Below are positions 31,249 through 40,466 of a DNA stretch of 64,000 nucleotides, in pieces; positions within the stretch are counted from its first letter, which is position 1, and every line of letters begins with the position of its first letter. The translations under genes were made by a program, and so were the position numbers. This DNA is from Serratia rhizosphaerae. Its GTDB lineage: Bacteria; Pseudomonadota; Gammaproteobacteria; Enterobacterales; Enterobacteriaceae. The notes under the pieces were generated by a model. The model had not been told where the DNA came from. It made no database searches and was given only the letters and a program-made list of their open reading frames with translations. Location of the stretch: NCBI RefSeq assembly GCF_009817885.1, contig NZ_CP041764.1, positions 62,001 to 126,000 of the forward strand. Direction: 5' to 3'.

Positions 31249-31875
31249 GTGGCGAAGAATTATTATGACATCACGTTGGCCATGGCCGGAATCAGCCAGT
31301 CAGCGCGTTTGGTTCAGCAGCTCGCGCATGAAGGGCAATGCGACCGCGACGCGTTGCACACCTCGCTCAGCAGCCTGCTGCAGATGAACCCCTCCTCTAC
31401 GCTGGCGGTATTCGGCGGCGAAGAACGTAATCTGAAAGTCGGTCTGGAAACGCTGATGGGCGTACTGAACGCCAATAATAAAGGCCCCGGCGCCGAACTG
31501 ACCCGCTACACCATCAGCCTGATGGTGCTGGAACGCAAGCTCAACGCCAACAAACAGGCGATGAATACCCTCGGCGAACGCCTTGAACAGCTGGAGCGTC
31601 AGCTGGCGCATTTCGAGCTGGAATCCGACACCATTATCAGCGCGCTGGCCGGCATCTATGTCGACGTGGTCAGCCCGCTGGGGCCGCGCATTCAGGTCAC
31701 CGGTTCACCGGCCATTTTACAAAACAGCCAGGTGCAGGCCAAAGTGCGCGCCACGCTGCTGGCCGGCATCCGCGCCGCCGTGCTGTGGCAACAGGTCGGC
31801 GGCAGCCGCCTGCAGTTAATGTTTTCCCGTAATCGTCTGTTCACACAGGCGCAAAATATCGTTGCTCATTGTTAA
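31249..31875 (+). CDS. hflD: High-frequency lysogenisation protein HflD
   Basis: The 208-residue protein starts with GTG after aggagtattc. The peptide MAKNYYDITLAMAGISQSARLVQQLAHEG is the family hallmark. HflD is membrane-associated and binds lambda CII, lowering lysogenisation. That is of interest next to a lambdoid prophage with a CII-like gene. The 179-bp gap upstream of it contains no gene. Confidence 0.95.
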   Translation: MAKNYYDITLAMAGISQSARLVQQLAHEGQCDRDALHTSLSSLLQMNPSSTLAVFGGEERNLKVGLETLMGVLNANNKGPGAELTRYTISLMVLERKLNANKQAMNTLGERLEQLERQLAHFELESDTIISALAGIYVDVVSPLGPRIQVTGSPAILQNSQVQAKVRATLLAGIRAAVLWQQVGGSRLQLMFSRNRLFTQAQNIVAHC

Positions 31876-31896
31876 TTTTCCCAGGAGTTGCTACCG

Positions 31897-33267
31897 ATGG
31901 AATTATCCTCACTGACCGCCGTTTCCCCCGTTGACGGACGCTACGGTGATAAAGTCAGCGCACTGCGCACCATTTTCAGCGAATTCGGCCTGCTGAAATT
32001 CCGCGTACAGGTTGAAGTACGTTGGCTGCAAAAACTGGCGGCCTGCGCAGAAATCAAGGAAGTTCCTGCTTTTGACGCCGACGCAAACGCTTTCCTCGAC
32101 AAGATCGTTGCAGAATTCAGCGAAGAAGACGCTCAGCGCATCAAAACCATCGAACGCACCACCAACCACGATGTGAAAGCGGTCGAGTATTTTCTCAAGG
32201 AAAAAGTGGCGACGATGCCGGCCCTGCACGCGGTGTCCGAGTTTATCCACTTCGCCTGTACCTCCGAAGATATCAATAACCTGTCCCACGCGCTGATGCT
32301 GAGCACCGCCCGCCAGGACGTGGTGCTGCCTTACTGGCGTCAGACTATCGACGCCATCGCCAAGCTGGCGCAGGAATACCGCGATATTCCGCTGCTGTCC
32401 CGCACCCACGGCCAGCCGGCCACGCCGTCTACCGTGGGCAAAGAGCTGGCCAACGTGGCTTACCGCATGGAGCGTCAATACCGCCAGCTGGAGCGCGTCG
32501 AGATCCTCGGTAAAATCAACGGCGCCGTCGGCAACTATAACGCCCACATCGTCGCCTACCCGGAAGTGGACTGGCACCGCTTCAGCGAAGAGTTCGTCAC
32601 CTCGCTGGGCATTACCTGGAACCCGTACACCACCCAGATCGAACCGCACGACTACATTGCTGAACTGTTCGACTGCATCGCCCGCTTCAACACTATCCTG
32701 ATCGACTTCGATCGCGATATCTGGGGCTACATCGCGCTGAACCACTTCAAGCAGAAGACCATCGCCGGCGAGATCGGCTCGTCCACCATGCCGCACAAGG
32801 TCAATCCGATTGACTTCGAAAACTCCGAAGGCAACCTGGGCCTGGCTAACGCCGTGCTGGGCCATCTGGCGAGCAAACTGCCGGTGTCCCGCTGGCAGCG
32901 CGACCTGACCGACTCCACCGTACTGCGCAACCTGGGCGTGGGCATCGGCTATGCGTTGATCGCCTATCAGTCCACCCTGAAGGGCATCAGCAAGCTGGAA
33001 GTGAACCAGGCGCACCTGCTGGACGAACTGGACCACAACTGGGAAGTGCTGGCCGAGCCGATCCAGACCGTAATGCGCCGCTACGGCATTGAAAAACCGT
33101 ATGAGAAGCTGAAAGAGCTGACCCGCGGCAAACGCGTGGACGCCGCCGGCATGCAGGCGTTTATCGACGGCCTGGCGCTGCCGGAAGACGAGAAAACCCG
33201 TCTGAAAGCAATGACGCCGGCCAACTATATCGGCCGCGCCACCACCATGGTGGACGAACTGAAATAA
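31897..33267 (+). CDS. purB: Adenylosuccinate lyase
   Basis: The 456-residue enzyme catalyses two steps of purine synthesis, SAICAR to AICAR and adenylosuccinate to AMP. The fumarase/aspartase signature GSSTMPHKVNP is near residue 295. Other conserved parts are THDVKAVEYFLKE-like NHDVKAVEYFLKEK and SRTHGQPATPSTVGKE. The ATG at 31897 matches E. coli PurB; TTG 31888 is the upstream alternative. It closes the mnmA-hflD-purB group. Confidence 0.97.
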   Translation: MELSSLTAVSPVDGRYGDKVSALRTIFSEFGLLKFRVQVEVRWLQKLAACAEIKEVPAFDADANAFLDKIVAEFSEEDAQRIKTIERTTNHDVKAVEYFLKEKVATMPALHAVSEFIHFACTSEDINNLSHALMLSTARQDVVLPYWRQTIDAIAKLAQEYRDIPLLSRTHGQPATPSTVGKELANVAYRMERQYRQLERVEILGKINGAVGNYNAHIVAYPEVDWHRFSEEFVTSLGITWNPYTTQIEPHDYIAELFDCIARFNTILIDFDRDIWGYIALNHFKQKTIAGEIGSSTMPHKVNPIDFENSEGNLGLANAVLGHLASKLPVSRWQRDLTDSTVLRNLGVGIGYALIAYQSTLKGISKLEVNQAHLLDELDHNWEVLAEPIQTVMRRYGIEKPYEKLKELTRGKRVDAAGMQAFIDGLALPEDEKTRLKAMTPANYIGRATTMVDELK

Positions 33268-33288
33268 TCCTGCGCCCGTACGCAGCCA

Positions 33289-33313
33289 GGCGGCCTCCGG
33301 GCCGCCTTTTTTA
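33289..33313 (+). terminator. Terminator after purB
   Basis: A GC-rich stem ggcggc / gccgcc with a short loop is followed by seven T, just after the purB stop. Confidence 0.92.
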
Positions 33314-33339
33314 TCGCCCCGCCGTCGCCACGTTCTATC

Positions 33340-33356
33340 CGTTTAAGTTTGGTTAA
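33340..33356 (+). promoter_or_regulatory. Candidate PhoP box upstream of phoP
   Basis: cgttta and ggttaa lie five bases apart, close to the direct repeat (T/G)GTTTA-N5-(T/G)GTTTA bound by PhoP. A tataat occurs 95 bases downstream at 33450-33455. This box could serve an upstream autoregulated promoter, while the second promoter could be constitutive, as in Salmonella phoPQ. This is a pattern match only. Confidence 0.5.
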
Positions 33357-33500
33357 GCTTCACCCCACCGTCGTTGAGTCAACGTTTACCGGTCGCTGCC
33401 GATAATTAAGCCGCAATCCGGGAAAACCGTGCTTAATTGCGTGATACCTATATAATTTGGGTGATTGGAGCCGCACCCGCGCGAAAACAGGAGATTATCG

Positions 33501-34172
33501 ATGCGAATATTGGTGGTTGAAGATAATGGTCTGCTGCGTCATCACCTTTCGGTACAGATGCGCGAGATGGGACATCAGGTCGACGCGGCGGAAGACAGCA
33601 AAGAAGCAGATTATTTTCTGCAGGAACACGCGCCGGATATCGCCATTGTCGACCTCGGCCTGCCGGGTGAGGACGGACTGGCGCTGATCCGCCGCTGGCG
33701 CGCACATCAGGTCAAACTGCCGATTCTGGTGCTGACCGCCCGCGAAAGCTGGCAGGACAAAGTGGCGGTGCTGGAAGCCGGCGCCGACGACTATGTCACC
33801 AAACCTTTCCATCTGGAAGAGGTAATCGCCCGCATGCAGGCCTTGATGCGCCGCAATAGCGGTCTTGCCTCACAGGTCATCGTGCTGCCGCCCTTCCAGA
33901 TCGATCTGTCGCGCCGCGAACTCTGCGTTAACGAGCAGCAGATCAAACTGACGGCGTTCGAATACACCATTATCGAAACGCTGATCCGCAACGCCGGCAA
34001 GGTGGTCAGTAAAGATCTGCTGATGCTGCAGCTCTATCCCGACGCCGAGCTGCGTGAAAGCCACACTATCGACGTGCTGATGGGCCGTCTGCGTAAAAAG
34101 CTCCAGGCCGAGCATCCGCAGGAAGTGATCACCACGGTGCGTGGCCAAGGATACCGCTTCGACATTAAGTGA
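33501..34172 (+). CDS. phoP: Response regulator PhoP
   Basis: The 223-residue regulator has a receiver domain with phosphoacceptor Asp51 (IAIVDLGLPGEDGL) and an OmpR-type winged-helix output (residues about 125-223, TAFEYTIIETLIRNAGKVVSKDLLM). It responds to PhoQ and controls Mg2+ uptake, LPS modification and antimicrobial peptide resistance. The start at 33501 gives MRILVVEDNGLLRHHL, as in E. coli. It overlaps phoQ. Confidence 0.97.
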   Translation: MRILVVEDNGLLRHHLSVQMREMGHQVDAAEDSKEADYFLQEHAPDIAIVDLGLPGEDGLALIRRWRAHQVKLPILVLTARESWQDKVAVLEAGADDYVTKPFHLEEVIARMQALMRRNSGLASQVIVLPPFQIDLSRRELCVNEQQIKLTAFEYTIIETLIRNAGKVVSKDLLMLQLYPDAELRESHTIDVLMGRLRKKLQAEHPQEVITTVRGQGYRFDIK

Positions 34173-34177
34173 GTGTT

Positions 34178-35632
34178 ATGTTCAACAGGGATAAAAAGCC
34201 GTTCTCGCTGCGCGCCCGCTTTCTGATGGCGACCGCCGGCGTCATTCTGGCGCTGTCGCTCTCCTACGGGCTGGTGGCGGTGGTCGGCTACATTGTCAGT
34301 TTCGACAAAACCGCCTTCCGTCTGCTGCGCAGCGAAAGCAATCTGTTTTTCAGCCTGGCCCAGTGGAAGGACCAAAAACTCACCATCGCCATTCCGCCCG
34401 ATATCGATCTGAACTCCCCGACGCTGGTGTTTATTTATGATGAGCATGGCCATCTGCTGTGGAGCCAGCGCAAGATGCCCGAGCTGGAAAGGCTGATCGA
34501 TAAAAAATGGCTGAAAGAAGCCGGATTTTATGAAATCGACACCGACACCCGCATCAGCAGCGAGGTGCTGGGCGACAACCCCAAGGCGCAGGATCAGCTG
34601 AAAGACTATGACGCGTCCGACCAAAATGCGTTAACCCACTCGGTGGCGGTCAATACCTATGCCGCCACCGCGCGCCTGCCGGCGCTGACCATTGTGGTGG
34701 TCGACTCCATTCCGCAGGAGCTGCAGCGCTCGGACGTGGTGTGGGAGTGGTTCAGCTATGTGCTGCTGGCCAACCTGCTGCTGGTGGTGCCGCTGCTGTG
34801 GCTGGCCGCCTACTGGAGCCTGCGGCCGATCAAAACGCTGATCCATCAGGTCGGCGATCTGGAAAACGGCGAACGCGACCAGCTGGATGAAAATCCCCCC
34901 AGTGAACTGCGCGGCCTGGTGCGCAACCTGAATATTCTGTTACGCAACGAACGCCAGCGTTACACCAAGTACCGCACCACGCTGTCCGACCTGACCCACA
35001 GCCTGAAGACGCCGCTGGCGGTGCTGCAGACCACGCTGCGCTCGCTGCGTTCCGGCAAGCAGACCACCATTGAAGAGGCGGAGCCGATCATGCTCGAACA
35101 GATCGGCCGCATCTCGCAGCAGATTGGTTATTACCTGCACCGCGCCAGCATCAACTCCGGGCAGACGGTGCTGACGCGGGAGATCCACTCGGTGCCGGCG
35201 CTGCTCGACAGCCTGAGCCTGGCGCTGAACAAGGTGTACCAGCGCAAGGGCGTGGTGATTACGCTGGATATTTCGCCGGAGGTCACCTTTATCGGCGAGA
35301 AAAACGATTTTATGGAAGTGATGGGCAACGTGCTGGAAAACGCCTGTAAATACTGCCTGGAGTTTGTTGAGGTTTCTACCCTGCACTCCGATGAACACCT
35401 GACCCTCGTGGTGGACGATGACGGCCCCGGCATCCCGCAGAGCAAACGCACGCTGATTTTTCAGCGTGGCCAGCGCGTCGATACCCTCAGCCCCGGCCAG
35501 GGGCTGGGCCTGTCGGTAGCGGCGGAAATTATCGAACAGTACGACGGGGAGATCACCATCGCCGACAGCCCGCTCGGCGGCGCGCGCATGATGGTCACCT
35601 TTGCCCGCCAGTACGATACGCACGGCGAATAA
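34178..35632 (+). CDS. phoQ: Sensor kinase PhoQ
   Basis: The 484-residue membrane kinase has a TM segment at about residues 15-40, a periplasmic PAS-like sensor to about 192, a second TM at 195-211, a HAMP region, phosphoacceptor His274 (LTHSLKTPL) and an ATPase domain (EVMGNVLENACKYC, DDDGPGIP, GQGLGLSVA). The acidic cluster facing the membrane in E. coli PhoQ (EDDDDAE region) is replaced here by LKDYDASDQNA at residues 141-151. ATG 34178 is used; the GTG at 34169 is upstream in frame. Confidence 0.96.
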   Translation: MFNRDKKPFSLRARFLMATAGVILALSLSYGLVAVVGYIVSFDKTAFRLLRSESNLFFSLAQWKDQKLTIAIPPDIDLNSPTLVFIYDEHGHLLWSQRKMPELERLIDKKWLKEAGFYEIDTDTRISSEVLGDNPKAQDQLKDYDASDQNALTHSVAVNTYAATARLPALTIVVVDSIPQELQRSDVVWEWFSYVLLANLLLVVPLLWLAAYWSLRPIKTLIHQVGDLENGERDQLDENPPSELRGLVRNLNILLRNERQRYTKYRTTLSDLTHSLKTPLAVLQTTLRSLRSGKQTTIEEAEPIMLEQIGRISQQIGYYLHRASINSGQTVLTREIHSVPALLDSLSLALNKVYQRKGVVITLDISPEVTFIGEKNDFMEVMGNVLENACKYCLEFVEVSTLHSDEHLTLVVDDDGPGIPQSKRTLIFQRGQRVDTLSPGQGLGLSVAAEIIEQYDGEITIADSPLGGARMMVTFARQYDTHGE

Positions 35633-35740
35633 ATCCGCACACCGGCGCGCCACGCGCCGGATCTCTGCCGACAATGCTGCAGCTTCAGCGGCGAAGAGTA
35701 TATAATCCTCTACAGGCACACTCCTCTCCTGGAATACAAC

Positions 35741-36862
35741 ATGGATTATCAATTAGATCTGGACTGGCGCGATTTTCTGCAGCGTTATTGGCAAAAGCGT
35801 CCGGTGATTCTCAAGCGCGGCTTTAAAAACTTTATCGATCCGATCTCTCCGGACGAACTGGCCGGGCTGGCAATGGAAAATGAGGTAGACAGCCGAGTCG
35901 TCAGCCATCAGGACGGGCGCTGGCAGGTGGCGCACGGGCCTTTCGAAAGTTATGACCACCTGGGTGAAAACAACTGGTCGCTGCTGGTGCAGGCGGTGGA
36001 CCACTGGCACGAGCCATCCGCCGCGCTGATGCGCCCGTTCCGCCAACTGCCGGACTGGCGCATGGACGATCTGATGATCTCCTTCTCGGTGCCGGGCGGC
36101 GGCGTAGGGCCGCACCTTGACCAATATGACGTATTTATCATTCAGGGCACCGGCCGCCGCCGCTGGCGCGTCGGGGAAAAAGTGCCGATGAAGCAGCACT
36201 GTCCGCATCCGGACCTGCTGCAGGTGGAGCCGTTCGACGCCATTATCGACGAGGAGATGGAGCCGGGCGATATTCTCTATATTCCGCCGGGCTTCCCGCA
36301 TGAAGGCTACGCGTTGGAAAACGCGCTTAACTATTCGGTTGGTTTCCGTGCGCCCAACGGCCGGGAGCTGATCAGCGGCTTCGCCGATTACGTACTGGCG
36401 CGCGAACTGGGCAGCAAACGCTATGGCGACCCCGATATTCAGCTGCGCGAGCACCCGGCCGAGGTACTGCCGCAGGAAGTGGACGCGCTGCGCGCGATGA
36501 TGCTGGATCTGGTACAGCAGCCGGAGCACTTCCAGCACTGGTTCGGCGAGTTTATTTCTCAGTCGCGCCACGAGCTCGACGTCGCGCCGCCGGAGCCGCC
36601 ATATCAGGCCGGTGAAATCTACGAGCTGCTGCAACAGGGTGAAGCGTTGCAGCGTCTGGGCGGCCTGCGCGTATTACGCGTCGGCGATCGGTGTTTCGTC
36701 AACGGGGAGCCGATCGATACCGAACACCTGCAGGCGGCCGATGCCCTATGCCAGCACTTCAGCGTCAATGCCGAACTGCTGGGCGATGCGGTCGACGATC
36801 CATCCTTCCTCGCCCTGCTGACCGCGCTGATCAACAACGGCTATTGGTATTTCAACGACTGA
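35741..36862 (+). CDS. roxA: Ribosomal oxygenase RoxA (50S L16 arginine hydroxylase)
   Basis: The 373-residue JmjC-type oxygenase hydroxylates Arg81 of ribosomal protein L16 using iron and 2-oxoglutarate. Iron ligands are visible: His125 and Asp127 in GPHLDQYD and His187 in GFPHEGY, identical in position to E. coli YcfD. The C-terminal domain with NGYWYFND closes the protein. A tataat-like element at about 35701 and a clear ribosome site (cctctcctggaatacaac is weak) precede it. Confidence 0.96.
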   Translation: MDYQLDLDWRDFLQRYWQKRPVILKRGFKNFIDPISPDELAGLAMENEVDSRVVSHQDGRWQVAHGPFESYDHLGENNWSLLVQAVDHWHEPSAALMRPFRQLPDWRMDDLMISFSVPGGGVGPHLDQYDVFIIQGTGRRRWRVGEKVPMKQHCPHPDLLQVEPFDAIIDEEMEPGDILYIPPGFPHEGYALENALNYSVGFRAPNGRELISGFADYVLARELGSKRYGDPDIQLREHPAEVLPQEVDALRAMMLDLVQQPEHFQHWFGEFISQSRHELDVAPPEPPYQAGEIYELLQQGEALQRLGGLRVLRVGDRCFVNGEPIDTEHLQAADALCQHFSVNAELLGDAVDDPSFLALLTALINNGYWYFND

Positions 36863-36885
36863 CGCCGTCTGTACGCTCATTTATC

Positions 36886-36911
36886 AGCCCCCGACTCCGG
36901 GGGCTTTTTTT
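36886..36911 (+). terminator. Terminator after roxA
   Basis: The stem agccccc / gggggct with a gactcc loop is followed by eight T. The convergent methyltransferase gene ends just beyond, so it may also serve that side. Confidence 0.9.
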
Positions 36912-36920
36912 CGCCGGCGC

Positions 36921-37667
36921 CTAGCTCATCACGGCGGTAAACGCATGAATATCAAAGTTCATCGCCACTCTCTCCGACCGCGCTATCTCCCGCACCGCGG
37001 CGCTGAACCGTTCGATATACGCCTGCCCGCCCTCTTCTTCGATATAGCGCGTCACGTAGCTGGTGGATAAAAAGAACAGCGCCACCTCTTCCGGCGTCAG
37101 GAAAATGATATTGGCGAACACCTCACGCCGGGCCTGCTGCAGGTGGCGGCAGCCCTGCATGATTTCCAGCGTGTCATCGTACTGCGTCAGCCGGGGATCG
37201 CGGTAACGCGCCCAGTTGGTCACCAGTTCCCGCTCGATAAAATCACGCAGCGGCCCGTACGCCAGCGGAAAATCATATTTGTACGCGCAGAACAACCCGC
37301 CGGGATTCAGCCACGCCGGCAATTTCATCAGCACCGCCTTGCGATCCATCCAATAAAACGACGTGGCGCTGGTGATAAGGTCAAAACGGCGGGCAGGCGC
37401 AAAATCTTCCGCAGCACAGACGCTGAAAGTCAGCGCCGGGTAGTTCTGCCGCGCCTTCTCGATCAGCGCCGCACCGATATCGCAGCCTTCCACCTGCTGA
37501 AACAGCCCCTGCAGACGCACCGTAGAAACACCGTTGCCGCAGCCGATATCAAGCGCAGCGTTATGCGCCGGCGCTCTGGCCGCCAACGACGCATACAACG
37601 CATCGGGATAGCTAATCTTGCTGCGCACCGCGTTATAAGCCTGCGCATGGGTATTAAACTGCTGCAT
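36921..37667 (-). CDS. SAM-dependent methyltransferase
   Basis: The 248-residue class I methyltransferase has motif I ALDIGCGNG at residues 38-46 (binding S-adenosylmethionine), an acidic loop EGCDIG, and DLITSATSFYW as post-I and II motifs. The substrate is not evident; similar small bacterial enzymes modify small molecules or trans-aconitate. It lies convergent with roxA. It and the neighbouring dehydrogenase interrupt the E. coli roxA-pepT order. Confidence 0.82.
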   Translation of the reverse strand: MQQFNTHAQAYNAVRSKISYPDALYASLAARAPAHNAALDIGCGNGVSTVRLQGLFQQVEGCDIGAALIEKARQNYPALTFSVCAAEDFAPARRFDLITSATSFYWMDRKAVLMKLPAWLNPGGLFCAYKYDFPLAYGPLRDFIERELVTNWARYRDPRLTQYDDTLEIMQGCRHLQQARREVFANIIFLTPEEVALFFLSTSYVTRYIEEEGGQAYIERFSAAVREIARSERVAMNFDIHAFTAVMS

Positions 37668-37711
37668 TCCGTGTTCCCCTGTATTTTTCCGAACAGTCGA
37701 CGTCAGCCGTA

Positions 37712-38806
37712 TTACACGGAGTCAGCCCGTGCCAGCGCGCGATAGCCTTCCAGCTCGGCCTGCGGCATGCCGGCCGCCTGCGCCGCGGCGCAAATCTGCT
37801 GCCAGGTATTGGCATCAATCGGGATGCCGTCCTGCAGACGCAGCGCACGGTTCATCTCTTCCCACTCGCCTGGCACCTGAATCGGCTCGTCGCCGCTTTC
37901 CGGCGAGGCCTTTACCCAGTCAACAAAGGCTTCGGCCTCAGCCTGCATTGCCGGCGCTTCAAAGGCGTCCGGGTTGAGAATAATGGTGGTCATGCCGTTG
38001 ATGATCGTGTCGTTGGTCACCTGCAGCGTATCATCATGGGTGGTTTGCCCGCCGGACAGCGCGCCGCCCAGAATTTCGCACAGCGTCGCCAGCGCATAGC
38101 CCTTATGGGCGCCGAACGGCAGCAGCGAACCAAACGGCGCTTCATGCATTACCTTTGGTTCGTTGGTCGGCCGGCCCTGCTCATCGATCAGATAGCCGGG
38201 CGCTACCGTCAGGCCTTTGTTGTACGCAACGCGCGTTTTGCCGTAAGCAATGCCGCTGGTGGCAAAGTCCAGCAACAGCGGCGCCTGGCCAGGACGAGGA
38301 AAAATCATGCAGAAAGGATTGGTGCCGAAGCGGCGGTCGCTGCCGCCAAACGGCGCCACCATCGGATCGCCCATCACATTGACGAAATGGATAGAAACAA
38401 AGCCGGCACGCGCGCACTGCTCCGCCCAGTGGCCGATGCGGCCGATATGGTGGGCATTGTGCAGCGCCACGGCGGAAATTCCCAGCTGGCGCGCCCGTTC
38501 AATACCGCGCTCCATCGCTTCGCTGGCGACCACCTGACCAAATCCTTTGCCGCCGTCCAGCGTCAGCACCGCGCCGGCATCCTTCACCACCCTGACATGG
38601 GTATTCAGCTGCAGATGCCCCTGCTCCAGCGATGACATATAGCGCGGGATCATGCCAACGCCGTGCGAATCATGCCCGGCCAGATTGGCCTGCACCAGGT
38701 GTTCCGCCACCAGCTCAGCCTCACGGGCGGAACTGCCGGTATGGCGCCAGATCGCCTGAACAAACTGCCCTAATCCCTGGCTGCCGATACGATACTCAGA
38801 ACTCAT
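37712..38806 (-). CDS. Malate/lactate dehydrogenase family oxidoreductase (HcxB/YbiC-like)
   Basis: The 364-residue protein has the malate/L-lactate dehydrogenase family pattern: HDSHGVGMIPRYM (residues about 46-58, catalytic His), NAHHIGRIGHWAEQ and PFGAHKGYALATLCEIL. E. coli HcxB/YbiC of this family reduces 2-oxo acids such as hydroxyphenylpyruvate with NAD(P)H. Start 38806 has an aaggag site; 38827 does not. It is carried on the opposite strand next to pepT. The exact substrate is not fixed. Confidence 0.84.
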   Translation of the reverse strand: MSSEYRIGSQGLGQFVQAIWRHTGSSAREAELVAEHLVQANLAGHDSHGVGMIPRYMSSLEQGHLQLNTHVRVVKDAGAVLTLDGGKGFGQVVASEAMERGIERARQLGISAVALHNAHHIGRIGHWAEQCARAGFVSIHFVNVMGDPMVAPFGGSDRRFGTNPFCMIFPRPGQAPLLLDFATSGIAYGKTRVAYNKGLTVAPGYLIDEQGRPTNEPKVMHEAPFGSLLPFGAHKGYALATLCEILGGALSGGQTTHDDTLQVTNDTIINGMTTIILNPDAFEAPAMQAEAEAFVDWVKASPESGDEPIQVPGEWEEMNRALRLQDGIPIDANTWQQICAAAQAAGMPQAELEGYRALARADSV

Positions 38807-38880
38807 GCCGCAAATCTCCTTGTGCAAAAATGTTACTCAACCCTAGGCACAAAAATTAATTGCGGCAAGTTAACAACTCA

Positions 38881-40113
38881 TCAACCTTTGGCGCGCTCCG
38901 CCGTCAGGGTTGCGATACGCATAATCACCGCCACCGCCTGCTCCATCCCCTCCAGCGTAATAAATTCGTGTTTGCTGTGGAAATTGTAGCCGCCGGTAAA
39001 CAGATTGGGGCACGGCAGTCCCTTGAAAGAGAGCTGCGCGCCGTCGGTACCGCCGCGGATCGGCTTAATGATGGGCTCAATTCCGCAGTCGCGCATCGCC
39101 TGCTGCGCCAGTTCGACCACGTGCGGATGCTCGGCCACCAGCTCGCGCATGTTGTAGTAGCTGTCCTCAATGGTGACGTCGATGTGGCACTCACGCGGCA
39201 GTCCTTTGCCCACCTGCTCCGCCGCCGCTATCAGCGCGCGTTTGCGGGCGGCAAAGCCGTCGCGCTCAAAGTCGCGCAGGATATAGTGCATCTCGGCGCG
39301 GTCGACCTGCCCCTTGATGCTGCTCAGATGATAGAACCCCTGATAATCCGCGGTGTTTTCCGGCGTTTCATCCGCCGGCAGACACTGGTGGAAACGGGTC
39401 GCCAGCGTCAGCGCGTTGACCATCACGCCCTTGGCGCTGCCGGGATGCGCATTGTTGCCAACAATCTTCACCAACGCCGAGGCAGCGTTGAAGTTCTCAC
39501 ACTCCAGCTCCCCCACGCCGCCGCCGTCAATGGTATAGGCCCAGGCGGCGTCAAAGCTCTCGACGTCAAAATAGCGGGCCCCTTTGCCGACTTCTTCATC
39601 GGGCGTAAAGGCGATGCGGATATCCCCGTGCGGAATCTGCTGCTGCCGCAGACGCACCATGGCGGTAATGATTTCCGCAATGCCGGCCTTATCATCCGCC
39701 CCGAGCAGCGTTTTGCCGTCGGTGGTGATCAGCGTCTGCCCCAGCAGTTGATGCAACACCGGGAAGCGCACCGGCGAAAGCACCTCATCGCCGATGCCCA
39801 GCGCAATATCACCACCGCGATAATTCTCCACAATTTGCGGATTCACCTGTTTGCCGCTGACGTCCGGCGAGGTATCAAGATGGGAGATAAATCCGATGGC
39901 GGGCACCGGCCAGGCGACATTGGCTGGCAGCGTCGCCGTGACGCAGCCGTGTTCGCTGAGCATCACCTGCGCAAAACCCAGCGCCAGCAGCTCCTGCTGT
40001 AACGCGCGCGCCAGTTTCAGCTGCCCGTCCGTACTTGGCACATGTTTAACGTTCGCTTTGGATTGCGTATCAAAGGTGACGTAGTTAAAAAAACGATCGA
40101 GTAGTTTATCCAT
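38881..40113 (-). CDS. pepT: Tripeptidase PepT (peptidase T)
   Basis: The 410-residue zinc enzyme removes N-terminal residues from tripeptides. Metal-binding residues are visible: His78 and Asp80 in ISHLDTSPD, the LLGADDKAGIAEI segment, and the catalytic EEVGKGA. Start 40113 gives MDKLLDRFFNYVTFDTQS, as in E. coli. It is divergent from the potABCD operon across a 350-bp region with possible anaerobic control sites. Confidence 0.96.
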   Translation of the reverse strand: MDKLLDRFFNYVTFDTQSKANVKHVPSTDGQLKLARALQQELLALGFAQVMLSEHGCVTATLPANVAWPVPAIGFISHLDTSPDVSGKQVNPQIVENYRGGDIALGIGDEVLSPVRFPVLHQLLGQTLITTDGKTLLGADDKAGIAEIITAMVRLRQQQIPHGDIRIAFTPDEEVGKGARYFDVESFDAAWAYTIDGGGVGELECENFNAASALVKIVGNNAHPGSAKGVMVNALTLATRFHQCLPADETPENTADYQGFYHLSSIKGQVDRAEMHYILRDFERDGFAARKRALIAAAEQVGKGLPRECHIDVTIEDSYYNMRELVAEHPHVVELAQQAMRDCGIEPIIKPIRGGTDGAQLSFKGLPCPNLFTGGYNFHSKHEFITLEGMEQAVAVIMRIATLTAERAKG

Positions 40114-40466
40114 GATGGCGCCCTTCAGATTATCGCAAGTCATTATGCTAAAGCGCCTGGCGGGAAATATTGCGTCAGGTCATTTTTAACCAGAATTAGT
40201 GAGAATCATTACCGTCGGTAATGATTTATTGGCGTAATGAATACGTTAAATTGTCGTATAGTGCGGCTATAATGGTAAAAATCAGCGCGTTGCCGGCGGT
40301 TCGGCTTTCAATTCACTGCCACAGCGTCTATCATGCGCGCTCTAAAAATTTCGAGCGGCGCCACTGGTTTTGAGCTTTTGTACGGCGGGGTATTTCGCCA
40401 GCTCTCGCAGTCTTTTCCAGCGGCGGTTCTATCTGCAAGAGTTCACGGGATAGAGTGACACCATAA
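40114..40466. promoter_or_regulatory. pepT-potA divergent regulatory region
   Basis: A perfect 10-bp inverted repeat, aatcattacc-gtc-ggtaatgatt, lies at 40204-40226. A tataat box for potA is at 40268-40273. The inverted repeat might bind a dimeric regulator controlling one or both genes; it is not a plain FNR or Fur match. About 190 bases of potA leader follow with short hairpins but no known riboswitch motif. Confidence 0.55.

Noticed and set aside
31909..33036. Long open frame antisense to purB (375 codons)
   Set aside because: It is a shadow of PurB with Val/Gln/Arg-rich composition and no start signal.
34940..35752. Open frame antisense to phoQ and into the roxA start
   Set aside because: It is a shadow of PhoQ; no ribosome site or conserved motif.
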